A stretch of DNA of 64,000 nt, from NCBI RefSeq assembly GCF_003610235.1, contig NZ_RAPR01000001.1, forward strand, positions 2,666,001-2,730,000. The letters are read 5' to 3'. The notes under the pieces were generated by a model, which had not been told where the DNA came from, made no database searches, and saw only the letters and a list, made by a program, of their open reading frames with translations. The DNA is from Catellatospora citrea (lineage in GTDB: Bacteria; Actinomycetota; Actinomycetes; Mycobacteriales; Micromonosporaceae). Below are positions 26,378 to 35,234 of the stretch, one piece after another (within the stretch, counting starts at the first letter, position 1; each line of letters starts with the position of its first letter). The position numbers and the translations under genes were made by a program.

Positions 26378-28081
26378 TCAGGCGTGCTCAAGTCCGAGCT
26401 GGTCGGCCAGCTCCCGGGCGCGCTGGCGGGTGCGCAGCCACGGCGCGTCGAGCGCCTCCCGGACCGTCGCCGCCGCCTCCGCCGGGTCGCCGGTCAGCTC
26501 CCACAGCGCACCCGCGGCCGCGAACCGGTCCTTGAGGTCGGCGTCGCTGTCCCGGATCTCGCGCAGGCGGGCCGCCACGTCGGGATCGGCGTCGCCGAAC
26601 ACCTCGGCGGCGGCGACCGCGGCCAGCACGTCCCGGCGCGGGGCCACCGCGATCGCGGCCCGCAGCGGCGCGTCGTCGCCCCCGGCCAGCCACAGCAGCC
26701 GCAGGTAGATGACCTCGCCGTTGGCCATCGCGCCGATCGCGTCGAGCACCTCGGGGTTGCCGCGGCCCGCCTCGGCCAGGAACTCGGCCACCCACAGCCG
26801 GGCCGGCCAGGTCATCTGGGCCAGGTGCCGGGCCAGTGTGCCGACCACCGCCGGGTCGGCGGCGGCGCCCAGCACCCGCAGCAGTCCCACGAGTTCGCGC
26901 TGCTCCTTGGCGGTGGCCTTGGGCGAGCGGTTCACGTCGATCGTGGTCGCCAGCGCGACCACCCGGCCCAGCACCGCCTCCCGCAGGGACCCGTCCGGCG
27001 GCGGGAGCTCCGCCAGCGCGCCCGGCAGGCGCGGTGGTGTCCAGCCCTGACGCAGCGCGTCCTCGGCGTGCGCACGCCAGCGCGGGTCGCCGACGCGGAT
27101 CAGCGCGTCCAGCGCCGAGCGGCGCATGCGGGCCCCGCGCGCCACCGCGTCGGCCAGCCAGTCGGCCTGGCGGCGGGTCAGCGTGTCGTCGGCGACCACG
27201 GCCCGGTACGCGCAGCGGCGCACCCGCTCCTCCGGGTCGTCCAGGAACGAGCAGAGCAGGGCCTGCAACGCCACCGGCAGGCGCTGCGCGGCGGCGCGGT
27301 CGGCCAGGGTCTGCGCCACGTCGCGGCGCGCCTGCGCCTGGCCGTCGCGTGCGATCGTGGTGAGCAGTTCGGCGTCGCGCCCCGGGTCGCCGCCCGCGGC
27401 GTACTCGACCAGGTCGGCCAGCCTGCCGCGGCGGGTGGTCCAGCGCAGCGCGTCGGGGTCGGCGGACCAGCCCGCAGCCAGCGCCGTGGCAGCCGATGCG
27501 GTGGGCGCCAGCCCGGCCTCGCGCATCGCCAGCACCGCCGCGACCCGGACCGTGGACGAGCGCGACGGGTCGAGGAACTCCGGCAGCCAGCCCGCCGCCG
27601 CGGCCGGGTCGAGCTGCGCCGCGGTCACCAGCGGGGTGACCCGGCGGTAGTCGTCGGCGTACTCCCGGGCGCGGGCCAGCAGCACCGCCGACAGCTGCGG
27701 ATCGGGGCCGCACCAGCCGAGCAGGGCGGTGGACTCCTCCACGACGCTGTGGTCGTCGAGATCGGACAGGCTACGCAGCGTGACGGTGAAGGCGCGCAAC
27801 TGCTGGTGCACCGGCTCTCCGTCGGGGTGCGCCGCCAGCTCGCGGACCAGCATCAGCAGCTGGTCGGGCAGGCGGGTCTTGGGGTCCGCGGCGAACGCCA
27901 GGATCGGCGCGACCAGCTGTGCGGCCAGCGGATGCAGGCCGTCGGCGGGCAGCAGCACCTGCTCCAGCTCGTCCATGCTGTCGTAGTCCTGCGCCGCGGA
28001 TCCGATGAGCCGCAACAGATCCACTGGTTCCACACCCTGGGTCACCGACTGATAGTAGGCCCGCGGGACGACGCTACGCAT
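26378..28081 (-). CDS. HEAT-like alpha-solenoid protein
   Basis: This protein of about 567 residues is nearly all helical, with repeated A-L-x-x-L-x-D-P-x-x-x-V-R type helix pairs (for example V-A-A-V-L-A-M-R-E-A-G and P-E-E-R-V-R-R-C-A-Y-R-A-V). There is no signal peptide, membrane segment or catalytic motif. Such solenoids serve as protein-protein scaffolds; function unknown. The ATG at 28081 leaves only 23 bases before the divergent gene at 28105. A GTG at 28045 is an alternative start, so the N-terminus is uncertain. Confidence 0.65.
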   Translation of the reverse strand: MRSVVPRAYYQSVTQGVEPVDLLRLIGSAAQDYDSMDELEQVLLPADGLHPLAAQLVAPILAFAADPKTRLPDQLLMLVRELAAHPDGEPVHQQLRAFTVTLRSLSDLDDHSVVEESTALLGWCGPDPQLSAVLLARAREYADDYRRVTPLVTAAQLDPAAAAGWLPEFLDPSRSSTVRVAAVLAMREAGLAPTASAATALAAGWSADPDALRWTTRRGRLADLVEYAAGGDPGRDAELLTTIARDGQAQARRDVAQTLADRAAAQRLPVALQALLCSFLDDPEERVRRCAYRAVVADDTLTRRQADWLADAVARGARMRRSALDALIRVGDPRWRAHAEDALRQGWTPPRLPGALAELPPPDGSLREAVLGRVVALATTIDVNRSPKATAKEQRELVGLLRVLGAAADPAVVGTLARHLAQMTWPARLWVAEFLAEAGRGNPEVLDAIGAMANGEVIYLRLLWLAGGDDAPLRAAIAVAPRRDVLAAVAAAEVFGDADPDVAARLREIRDSDADLKDRFAAAGALWELTGDPAEAAATVREALDAPWLRTRQRARELADQLGLEHA

Positions 28082-28104
28082 GCACGCCCGTCTACGATCA
28101 CCCG

Positions 28105-29382
28105 ATGCGCAGGCTGGTGCGGTCATTGCTCGTGTTGCTGGCGCTGGTGCTGACCGGCCTGGCCGGGATCGAGGTGTCCCGGCTGCACGCGGCGAGCCCG
28201 CTGGCGCGCACCGACGCGGAGATCGTCGCGGACGCGCTGCCGCGCCTGGCCTTCCAGCGCGAGGCGCTCGACGGCGGCAGCGCCGCGTGGATGCAGCAAC
28301 TGTTCCCCGAGGGCTGGTTCTTCAGCTATACGCTCTACGGCCTGACCTGGCTCGACGTCGGCGCGCGCAGCACGCAGCTGCGGGCGCGGGCACTGGCCGA
28401 GGCGCGCTGGGCGCTGTCCCACGTGGACTCCGCGGAGGGCAGCGCGGTCTTCGACGCCTCGCTCGACCCGCCGTACGGCGTGTTCTATCAGGGCTGGGCC
28501 ACCTGGCTGCGGGGCGGCGTGGTCGCGCTCGACGGGTCGGGCGCGCCGGAGCGGGCCCGGCTGGCCGCCGACGCCGACGCGCTGGCCACGGCGTTCCGGC
28601 GGCAGCTCGACGCGACCGGGTCGCCGTTCCTGACCGCATACCCCGGGCAGGCCTGGCCCTGTGACAGCGCCGTCGGCATCGCCGCGGTGCGGCTGGCGGG
28701 CACGCTGACCGGCGTCGACCGCGCGGGCCTGGTCCGCGACTGGCTGGCCGCCGCGGACACCCGCCGCGACCCGGCGACCGGGCTGCTCCCGCACACCGTG
28801 GACCCGGCGACCGGCCGGCCGACCAGTGGCGCCCGCGCCACCTCGCAGGTGATGGTGCTGCGCTTCCTGCGCGAGGTGGACCCGGCGGTCGGCGCCCGCG
28901 ACTGGGTCGCCTTCCGCACGCGATTCGCCTCGACCGTGCCGGGCGCGCCCGGCATCCGCGAGCACCCGCGCGGCGTCGACCTCGCGGGCGACGTCGACTC
29001 CGGGCCGCTGCTGTGGGGCCTGAGCACATCGGCGAGCGCGGTCGCCCTCGGCGACGCCGTCGTCTACGGAGACGCCCCGGCGGCCGCGGCGCTCACCGGC
29101 CTGGCCGAGGGCAGCGGACTGGCCGTGCAGTGGGACGGCACGCGCCGCTACCTGGGCGGCGCGCTGCCCGTCGGTGACGCGTTCCTGGCCTGGTCGCTGG
29201 CGGCACGGCCGTGGACCGGCGGCGACGTCACCGCCGCCACCGGCCCGTCGTGGACCTGGCGCCTGCCCTGGTATGCCGTGCTGACGGCACTGCTCGCCCC
29301 GGCTTGGCTGCTGGCCCTGGTCGCCGCCCGGATCGCCCCGTTCGGCCGGGCCCGGATCAGAGCACTCGGTCCAGGGCGGTGA
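28105..29382 (+). CDS. Membrane-anchored protein with an alpha/alpha-barrel-like domain
   Basis: This 425-residue protein has an N-terminal signal anchor (residues 4-24) and a C-terminal hydrophobic helix (about 388-412). The helical, Trp-rich domain between them has the look of six-hairpin (alpha/alpha) barrel enzymes: W-F-F-S-Y-T-L-Y-G-L-T-W-L, G-V-F-Y-Q-G-W-A-T-W-L, and W-P-C-D-S-A-V-G with a lone Cys. I do not recognise a named family. An extracytoplasmic enzyme or sugar-binding protein is possible. Its last 26 bases overlap the 3' end of the convergent Tat-lipoprotein gene. Confidence 0.6.
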   Translation: MRRLVRSLLVLLALVLTGLAGIEVSRLHAASPLARTDAEIVADALPRLAFQREALDGGSAAWMQQLFPEGWFFSYTLYGLTWLDVGARSTQLRARALAEARWALSHVDSAEGSAVFDASLDPPYGVFYQGWATWLRGGVVALDGSGAPERARLAADADALATAFRRQLDATGSPFLTAYPGQAWPCDSAVGIAAVRLAGTLTGVDRAGLVRDWLAAADTRRDPATGLLPHTVDPATGRPTSGARATSQVMVLRFLREVDPAVGARDWVAFRTRFASTVPGAPGIREHPRGVDLAGDVDSGPLLWGLSTSASAVALGDAVVYGDAPAAAALTGLAEGSGLAVQWDGTRRYLGGALPVGDAFLAWSLAARPWTGGDVTAATGPSWTWRLPWYAVLTALLAPAWLLALVAARIAPFGRARIRALGPGR

Positions 29383-30580
29383 GGCCGGGCACGGCGACCG
29401 TGCCCAGGCGCTGCCCGGTCGCGGCGTCGAACCAGGCCACGGCGTCGGGCAGCGCCGCGTACACCCGCTTGCCGTCGCGGCTGGCGCCCAGGCCGCGCAC
29501 CGCGCCCCCGGCGTCCCAACTGCGCCACACCGGCGCGGCGTCGCGCGGCAGCACGTGCACCGTGCTGCCGACCGCCACCAGCACCTGCCGGAACGTCGCC
29601 GCGGCGAACGCGGTGCCGGCTCCCCTCGGCCCGTCGACGATCTCGCGGACGGTGAGCTGCTCCGTCCCGACCACCGCGAACCGCCCGCTGGTCACGTCGG
29701 CGACGTAGAACTCGCCACCCTCCGGCGACATCGCCAGCGCATGCCCCGCCCCCGGGCCCTGCCCGAACGGCGCGGGCAGGTCGACGCAGAACGCCCACTG
29801 CTCGGCCAGGTGCAACGTGTGCACGAACGCGTGCACGTCGCCGGGGCGGCCGGCGATCAGGTCGCGGGTGTGCCGGTGGTCCGGCTGGTGCGTGTAGAGG
29901 GTGTAGAGGACCTGCCGGTTCGGCGCGTACACCGCCATCCGGCCCTCGCCGCTCATCTCCTCCTCGGCCCCCGGCGGGACCGCCGACTTCACCCGGGTCA
30001 GCAGCGCCGAACTCTGGCCGGTGGCCACCTCGACCTGGCGCACCCGGTACCGGTCCGGCGCGGTGGCGGGCAGCCAGTCCAGCACGTACAGGCGCTCGCC
30101 GCCGGTCGAGAACGCGTCCGGCACGATGTTGCCGGGCAGCTCCAGCCGGGCCACCTCGCGGGCCGTGTCCGCGACCACCAGCGGGGTGCGCGCCCGGCCC
30201 GAGGGCACGTGGGTGACCTCGCCGGAGCCCGGGGCGGCCAGCGCCACCAGCCGCCCGTCCGCGGAGGCGACCCGCGGCGTCCACGCCCCGGCCAGCCGCG
30301 GGCCCGCGGTGCGCTGCCCGGTGCGGGTCTCGATCGCGGTCAGCTCGGTGTCCACGCCCGCCGCGGCCACCGCATAGACGGTGGCGCCGTCGGGGGTGGC
30401 CAGACCGGCCCCGATCCACTCCATCCCGGACGGCCGCAGCACGGTCAGCCCGCCCTCGGCCCGCACCAGCAGCAGGTCCGGCACGGCCGTCCCCGCCGTC
30501 GGCGTCGCACTGCGGCACCCGGCCAGCGCCGCGGCCGCGCCCACGCCGAGCAGGGCCAGCACATCACGTCTCGTCGTCAT
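29357..30580 (-). CDS. Tat-exported lipoprotein with a beta-propeller fold
   Basis: This 407-residue protein starts M-T-T-R-R-D, then a hydrophobic stretch and the lipobox L-A-G-C at about residues 19-22, giving both a twin-arginine and a lipoprotein signal. The rest is repeated four-strand blades with motifs such as A-T-P-D-G-A-T-V-Y, A-S-A-D-G-R-L-V and G-A-S-R-D-G-K-R-V-Y, typical of WD40/YVTN-like propellers. No catalytic motif is visible. The ATG at 30580 is chosen because the signal peptide begins there. Function unknown; likely an extracytoplasmic binding scaffold. Confidence 0.7.
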   Translation of the reverse strand: MTTRRDVLALLGVGAAAALAGCRSATPTAGTAVPDLLLVRAEGGLTVLRPSGMEWIGAGLATPDGATVYAVAAAGVDTELTAIETRTGQRTAGPRLAGAWTPRVASADGRLVALAAPGSGEVTHVPSGRARTPLVVADTAREVARLELPGNIVPDAFSTGGERLYVLDWLPATAPDRYRVRQVEVATGQSSALLTRVKSAVPPGAEEEMSGEGRMAVYAPNRQVLYTLYTHQPDHRHTRDLIAGRPGDVHAFVHTLHLAEQWAFCVDLPAPFGQGPGAGHALAMSPEGGEFYVADVTSGRFAVVGTEQLTVREIVDGPRGAGTAFAAATFRQVLVAVGSTVHVLPRDAAPVWRSWDAGGAVRGLGASRDGKRVYAALPDAVAWFDAATGQRLGTVAVPGLTALDRVL

Positions 30581-30783
30581 GCCCGGTCGAGTCACCGCAC
30601 CGGGCCCCGGTTCCCCGACGACGGCGATCGATATGGAGTGGCATGCGGGCCGCACGGCGGGCCGGGTTGACCGTCGGCTCCGATTTGCTGACCGAGCGGC
30701 CGGTGCGCGACAGGCACCCGCCCACTACGTTTCTCGCTCGTAACCGTGACAGACGGCAGACGAGAGACGGCAGGCACCCGGCA

Positions 30784-31560
30784 GTGGAGGACGATTTCGG
30801 GTACGAGGGCCGGCGGCGGATTCGCATACCGCTGCTGGAGCGGCTGCGCGCCCTGCCGCTGGTGGCCACCGGAGTGTTCACCGCCGCGCTGATCGCGCTC
30901 ATCCTCACCACCGTCCACCGGCCGGCGACCTGGAACGACGCGCTGCCGTGGGAGGACCAGCCGAGCGCCGCGCCCGTCGTCGCGCCGGTCAACCCGGACG
31001 CCCCGGCGGCACACACCCCCGCACCGCGTACGCCCGCCGCCCGGCCCGCGACGACCGCGTCGGCGTCGGCCGTCCCGTCGGCCGGAGGCACCGCGCCGTC
31101 ACCGATCACGGCCACGTCCCCGGCACCCCCGCCGTCACCGTCGCCCTCGCCGTCGCCGCCCGTGCCACCGCAGCAGCGCACCACGCGCTACGAGGCCGAG
31201 TCGGCGAGCCGGTCCCAGGCCCGCACCGCCAACGACCACACCGGCTACAGCGGCTCGGGCTTCGTCGACTACGACAACACCACCGGCGGATACGTGCAGT
31301 GGAACGTGCAGGGTAAGGCCGGCACGGCCACGCTGCGGCTGCGCTTCGCCAACGGCGGCTGCTGCCACCGCACCATGGACATCAGCGTCAACGGCGGCAC
31401 CGTGCACCGCGGTGTCCGCTTCGACCCGACGCCCCGCTGGGACGCCTGGAACACGGTCACCGTCACGGTCACCCTGACCGCGGGCGCGAACACCGTCCGG
31501 GCCACCGCCACCGGTCGTGAGGGCGGCCCGAACGTCGACTACCTCGAGGTCGTCCAGTAG
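30784..31560 (+). CDS. Anchored protein with Pro/Ser/Thr linker and C-terminal carbohydrate-binding (CBM6/35-like) domain
   Basis: From the GTG at 30784 (258 residues): a short basic cytoplasmic segment, one TM helix (A-L-P-L-V-A-T-G-V-F-T-A), then a long low-complexity linker rich in Ala/Pro/Thr/Ser with runs of P-S-P-S-P-S. A beta-sandwich domain starting R-Y-E-A-E-S-A-S and ending P-N-V-D-Y-L-E-V follows. That beginning and end, together with G-S-G-F-V-D-Y and G-Y-V-Q-W-N-V, are hallmarks of CBM6/CBM35. An in-frame ATG at 30643 exists, but the extra 47 residues are Arg-rich with a poorer GC3 pattern. It is probably a surface sensor or glycan-binding protein. Confidence 0.65.
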   Translation: MEDDFGYEGRRRIRIPLLERLRALPLVATGVFTAALIALILTTVHRPATWNDALPWEDQPSAAPVVAPVNPDAPAAHTPAPRTPAARPATTASASAVPSAGGTAPSPITATSPAPPPSPSPSPSPPVPPQQRTTRYEAESASRSQARTANDHTGYSGSGFVDYDNTTGGYVQWNVQGKAGTATLRLRFANGGCCHRTMDISVNGGTVHRGVRFDPTPRWDAWNTVTVTVTLTAGANTVRATATGREGGPNVDYLEVVQ

Positions 31561-31561
31561 C

Positions 31562-32533
31562 TCACGGGATCAGCAGCAGCTTGCCCGTGGTGCGCCGCGA
31601 GGTCAGATCCTCATGGGCCCGCGCGGCCTCGGCCAGCGGATACCGGCCGCCGACCGACACGTGCAGGGTGCCCGCGTCGACCCAGCCCAGCACGTCGGTG
31701 GCCCGCTCCAGCAGCTCCTGCCGCGAGACCACGAAGTCGCCGAGCGTCGGCCGGGTCAGCACCGCCGAACCGGCCTGCATCAGCCGCAGCGGGTCCACCG
31801 GCGGCACCGGGCCGCTGGCCGCGCCGTACAGGGCCAGCACCCCGCGGCGGCGCAGCGAGGCCAGGCTCGCGTCGAACGTGGACGCGCCCACCCCGTCGTA
31901 CACCGCGGCCACGCCCTCGCCGCCGGTCAGCGCCCGCACCTGCGCCGCCAGGTCGTCGACCTGGTCGTAGCGGATCACCTCGGCCGCGCCCGCGCCCCGC
32001 GCCAGCCGCTCCTTCTCCTCCGTGGACACCGTGCCGATCACCCGGCCGCCCAGGTGCGTGACCAGCTGCGTCAGCAGCAGCCCCATGCCGCCGGCCGCCG
32101 CGTGCACCAGCACCGTCTCACCGGCCCGCACCGGGTGCACGTCGTGGGTCAGGAAGTGCGCGGTCATGCCCTGCAGCAGCACCGCCGCCGCGGTCTCGTC
32201 GGACACCCCGTCGGGCAGCGGCACCAGCCGGTCCACGGGCACGGCCGCGGCCTGCGCGTACGCCCCGGGCGCCAGGACCCAGCCGACCCGGTCGCCGATC
32301 GCGACCCCGGTCACGTCCGGCCCCAGCGCGACGACCCGCCCCGCGGCCTCCACCCCGGGGATGAACGGCAGGGGCGTCGGGTAGCGGCCCAGGCGGTGGT
32401 ACACGTCGATGAAGTTGACGCCCGTCGCGGCGATCTCGACGACCGCCTGACCCGGACCCGGCACGGGCAGGTCGACGTCGGCGGGGGTGAGCACCTCGGA
32501 TCCGCCGTACTGCGTGATCTGAACAGCCTGCAT
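31562..32533 (-). CDS. Zinc-independent quinone oxidoreductase / NADPH-dependent MDR
   Basis: This 323-residue medium-chain dehydrogenase/reductase begins M-Q-A-V-Q-I-T-Q-Y-G-G. It has P-G-V-E-A-A-G-V near residue 60, the nucleotide motif H-A-A-A-G-G-M-G near residue 143 and T-T-G-K-L-L-L at the C-terminus. It lacks the Cys/His zinc ligands of alcohol dehydrogenases, as quinone reductases (QorA type) do. It catalyses NADPH-dependent reduction of quinones or enones in the cytoplasm. It ends two bases from the stop of the convergent CBM protein gene, so no separate terminator exists between them. Confidence 0.85.
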   Translation of the reverse strand: MQAVQITQYGGSEVLTPADVDLPVPGPGQAVVEIAATGVNFIDVYHRLGRYPTPLPFIPGVEAAGRVVALGPDVTGVAIGDRVGWVLAPGAYAQAAAVPVDRLVPLPDGVSDETAAAVLLQGMTAHFLTHDVHPVRAGETVLVHAAAGGMGLLLTQLVTHLGGRVIGTVSTEEKERLARGAGAAEVIRYDQVDDLAAQVRALTGGEGVAAVYDGVGASTFDASLASLRRRGVLALYGAASGPVPPVDPLRLMQAGSAVLTRPTLGDFVVSRQELLERATDVLGWVDAGTLHVSVGGRYPLAEAARAHEDLTSRRTTGKLLLIP

Positions 32534-32631
32534 GGGTCCGAGCCTGCCTCATCGGGGCCGGATGCGGGGGCCGGGGCGCGCCTGCGGAGGGACAATGAGA
32601 GCAGCATCGCAGGAACGGGAGGAGGCGCGTC

Positions 32632-32907
32632 ATGACCACCGCGACGATGACCACGACCTGGATGGTGGAGCTGCGGTATGAGGAGGACGCGGATCTGACC
32701 AGGGCGATCGCGTCCATGCGGCTGCCGTCGGGGCGGTTGCTGACCGCTGAGGGGCAGGCCCGGCGCAACCCGGTCGATCGGCCGCGGGCTTCGATCGGCG
32801 AGGAGATGGCGGGGGCGCGGGCGCTGTCGGGGTTGGCGCACCGGTTGTTGGAGGCCGCTGCGGACGAGGTCGAGACGAATGTGCACGGGGGTGATCCGGC
32901 GGTTTAG
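32632..32907 (+). CDS. DUF1876-like small protein
   Basis: This 91-residue protein has a beta-alpha-beta-alpha layout recalling actinobacterial DUF1876 proteins: T-W-M-V-E-L-R-Y-E-E near the start, A-R-R-N-P-V-D in the middle and G-A-R-A-L-S-G-L-A-H-R-L-L near the end. GGGAGGAGG lies about 8 bases upstream of the ATG. The family has a small double-stranded-RNA-binding-like fold, and its biological role is unknown. A strong hairpin terminator follows. Confidence 0.75.
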   Translation: MTTATMTTTWMVELRYEEDADLTRAIASMRLPSGRLLTAEGQARRNPVDRPRASIGEEMAGARALSGLAHRLLEAAADEVETNVHGGDPAV

Positions 32908-32936
32908 CTTCGGCTTTCGTCGGGGGGCGCTCCGCA

Positions 32937-32996
32937 GGGTGGTGCCCGGCTGCGCTGGGGGCCTGTGGCCCTTTTGCGCTCCGCCGGGCACCACCC
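32937..32996. terminator. Long hairpin between convergent genes
   Basis: GGGTGGTGCCCGGC (32937-32950) pairs perfectly with GCCGGGCACCACCC (32983-32996). It lies between the DUF1876-like gene and the minus-strand RecQ gene, which ends at 33012, and should serve both. Confidence 0.7.
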
Positions 32997-33011
32997 CGCT
33001 CCGCTTTGGCG

Positions 33012-35147
33012 TCAGGCGGTGGTGGCCAGGGTGAGTGGGAGGACTCCTGGGGCGCCTGCCTGGAGGAGTTGGCGGGCCACGACGGCCATGGTCCAGCCTG
33101 AGTCGAGTTGGTCGTCGACGAGGAGGACGGGGCCGGACAGGTGGCGGAGCCTGTCAGCCATGTCCTCGGGGATCGTGAAGGCGTCGTGCAGGGCTTTGAC
33201 GCGTTGGGCGCTGTTGGCGCGGGGCTGGGCCGGGGGCGGGCCGCCCGCGACGGTGCCGAGGAACTCCAGTCGGCCTATTCGGGCGACGTGTTCGGCTACG
33301 CCGGTGATCAGGCGGGGGCGGGTGCGGGAGTTGACGGCCACCACGGCGGTGGGGCGGGCGGGCCAGGGGTCGGTGCCGTGGGACCAGTCCTTGAGGACTT
33401 CGACGAGTACGTTGAGCAGGTCTTGGGGTGGGGTGGTGTCGGGGGTGCCCTCGGACAGGAGTTCGCGGAGCCGGGTGCCCCAGCCGAGGTCGGAGAGGCG
33501 GCCCACGGCGCGGCCGGGGAGGGTCTGTTCGGCCGGCGGGATCTTTCCGGTGAGGGGGACGCCGGCGGCGGCGAGGCCGGTGGGCCACATTTTGCGGGGT
33601 TCGATCTGGACGCCGGGGCGGCCGAGGAAGGTGTGCGCGGCGTTGAGGGCGTCGGCGGAGACGTCCCTGGTGTAGGCGGGGCCGGCGCAGTTGTCGCAGC
33701 GGCCGCAGCGGCGCGCCTCGGGGTCGTCGAGGGTCTGGCGGAGGAACTCCATGCGGCAGCGCGTGGTGGTGGTGTAGTCGCGCATGGAGTCCTGTTCGGC
33801 CTGGCGGGCCTTGGCGATGCGGGCGTAGCGCTCGGTGTCGTACGCCCAGGGGCGGCCCGTGGCCTCCCAGCCGCCGCGGACGCGCTTGACCGCGCCGTCC
33901 ACGTCGAGGACCTTGAGCATCATCTCCAGGCGGTTGCGGCGCAGGTCGACCTGGACTTCGAGGGCCTGCGTCGAGACGGGCCGCCCGGCGGTGTCGAGCA
34001 CGTCGAGGACGCGGCGGACCTGGTCCTCGGGCGGGAAGGCGAGCGAGGCGAAGTAGCGCCAGATGGCGGCGTCCTCGGGGCCGGGCAGCAGCATCACGTC
34101 GGCCCCGGCCACGGCCCGGCCGGCGCGGCCGACCTGCTGGTAGTACGCGATGGGCGAGGCGGGTGCGCCGAGGTGGACGACGAAACCGAGGTCGGGTTTG
34201 TCGAAGCCCATGCCGAGGGCGGAGGTGGCGACCAGCGCCTTGAGCTTGTTGTCGAGCAGGTCCTGCTCGGCGGAGCGGCGGTCGGCGTCCTCGGCCTGGC
34301 CGGTGTAGGAGGCCACGGCGTAGCCGCGGCTCGCGAGGAACTGGGCGGTCTCCTGGGCGGCGGCGACGGTCAGCGTGTAGACGATGCCGGAGCCGGGGAT
34401 CTGGTCCAGGTGGTCGGCGAGCCAGGCGAGCCGGTGCGCGGGGCTGGGCAGCTCCAGGGCGGCCAGCCGCAGCGACTCGCGGTCCAGCGGGCCGCGCAGC
34501 ACCAACGGCTCCTGGTCGGTCGCCTGGCCCCCGCCCAGCTGCTCGGCGACGTCCGTGGTGACCCGCTCGTTGGCGGTGGCGGTGGTGGCCAGCACCGGGG
34601 TGCCCGCGGGCAGCTCGGCGAGCATGGTGCGCAGGCGGCGGTAGTCGGGGCGGAAATCGTGGCCCCAGTCGGAGACGCAGTGCGCCTCGTCGACCACGAG
34701 CAGGCCGGTGGTGGCGGCCAGGCGGGGCAGCACGGCGTCGCGGAAGTCCGGGTTGTTGAGCCGTTCCGGGCTGATCAGCAGCACGTCGACCGAGCCGTCG
34801 GCGATCTCCGTGGTGATCTGGTCCCAGTCCTCCAGGTTCGCCGAGTTGATGGTGCGGGCGTGGATGCCCGCCCGGGCCGCCGCCTCGACCTGGTTGCGCA
34901 TCAGCGCCAGCAGCGGCGACACGATCACCGTCGGGCCGTGGCCGCGCTCGCGCAGCAGCGCGGTGGCGACGAAGTACACCGCGGACTTGCCCCAGCCGGT
35001 GCGCTGCACGCACAGCACCCGCCGGGCGTCGGCGACCAGCGCCTCGATCGCCCGCCACTGGTCCGGCCGCAGCTCAGCATGGTCACCCGCGAGTCGCCGC
35101 AGCACCGTTTCGGCACGTTCGCGCAGTTCCGTCCTGTCGTCCGCCAT
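33012..35147 (-). CDS. RecQ-like DNA helicase with C-terminal phosphoribosyltransferase-like domain
   Basis: This 711-residue protein has a RecA-like core with Walker A T-G-W-G-K-S (Lys54), D-E-A-H at 153-156, T-T-A-T-A motif III and Q-Q-V-G-R-A-G-R motif VI. Zinc-binding cysteines follow (R-C-R-M near 465 and R-C-G-R-C-D-N-C). The last 150 residues then carry V-V-A-V-N-S-R-T-R-P and, at 674-686, V-L-L-V-D-D-Q-L-D-S-G-W-T, which is the PRPP-binding signature of type I phosphoribosyltransferases. The first part unwinds 3'-5' DNA. The fused domain could bind PRPP or nucleotides as a sensor, or make nucleotides. Canonical RecQ has a winged helix and HRDC domain there instead. Confidence 0.85.
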   Translation of the reverse strand: MADDRTELRERAETVLRRLAGDHAELRPDQWRAIEALVADARRVLCVQRTGWGKSAVYFVATALLRERGHGPTVIVSPLLALMRNQVEAAARAGIHARTINSANLEDWDQITTEIADGSVDVLLISPERLNNPDFRDAVLPRLAATTGLLVVDEAHCVSDWGHDFRPDYRRLRTMLAELPAGTPVLATTATANERVTTDVAEQLGGGQATDQEPLVLRGPLDRESLRLAALELPSPAHRLAWLADHLDQIPGSGIVYTLTVAAAQETAQFLASRGYAVASYTGQAEDADRRSAEQDLLDNKLKALVATSALGMGFDKPDLGFVVHLGAPASPIAYYQQVGRAGRAVAGADVMLLPGPEDAAIWRYFASLAFPPEDQVRRVLDVLDTAGRPVSTQALEVQVDLRRNRLEMMLKVLDVDGAVKRVRGGWEATGRPWAYDTERYARIAKARQAEQDSMRDYTTTTRCRMEFLRQTLDDPEARRCGRCDNCAGPAYTRDVSADALNAAHTFLGRPGVQIEPRKMWPTGLAAAGVPLTGKIPPAEQTLPGRAVGRLSDLGWGTRLRELLSEGTPDTTPPQDLLNVLVEVLKDWSHGTDPWPARPTAVVAVNSRTRPRLITGVAEHVARIGRLEFLGTVAGGPPPAQPRANSAQRVKALHDAFTIPEDMADRLRHLSGPVLLVDDQLDSGWTMAVVARQLLQAGAPGVLPLTLATTA

Positions 35148-35234
35148 CCCGCAGTTCTACCAGCCGGGGGTGTCAACCGGCGGGTCGGCGGCGGCGAGGG
35201 TGTCAGCCGTCGCGCCCGCGGGTAATCAGGGCAG

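Noticed and set aside
29357..29382. A possible frameshift at the overlap of the two convergent genes
   Set aside because: The 26-base overlap is a plain tail-to-tail overlap and both proteins end naturally.
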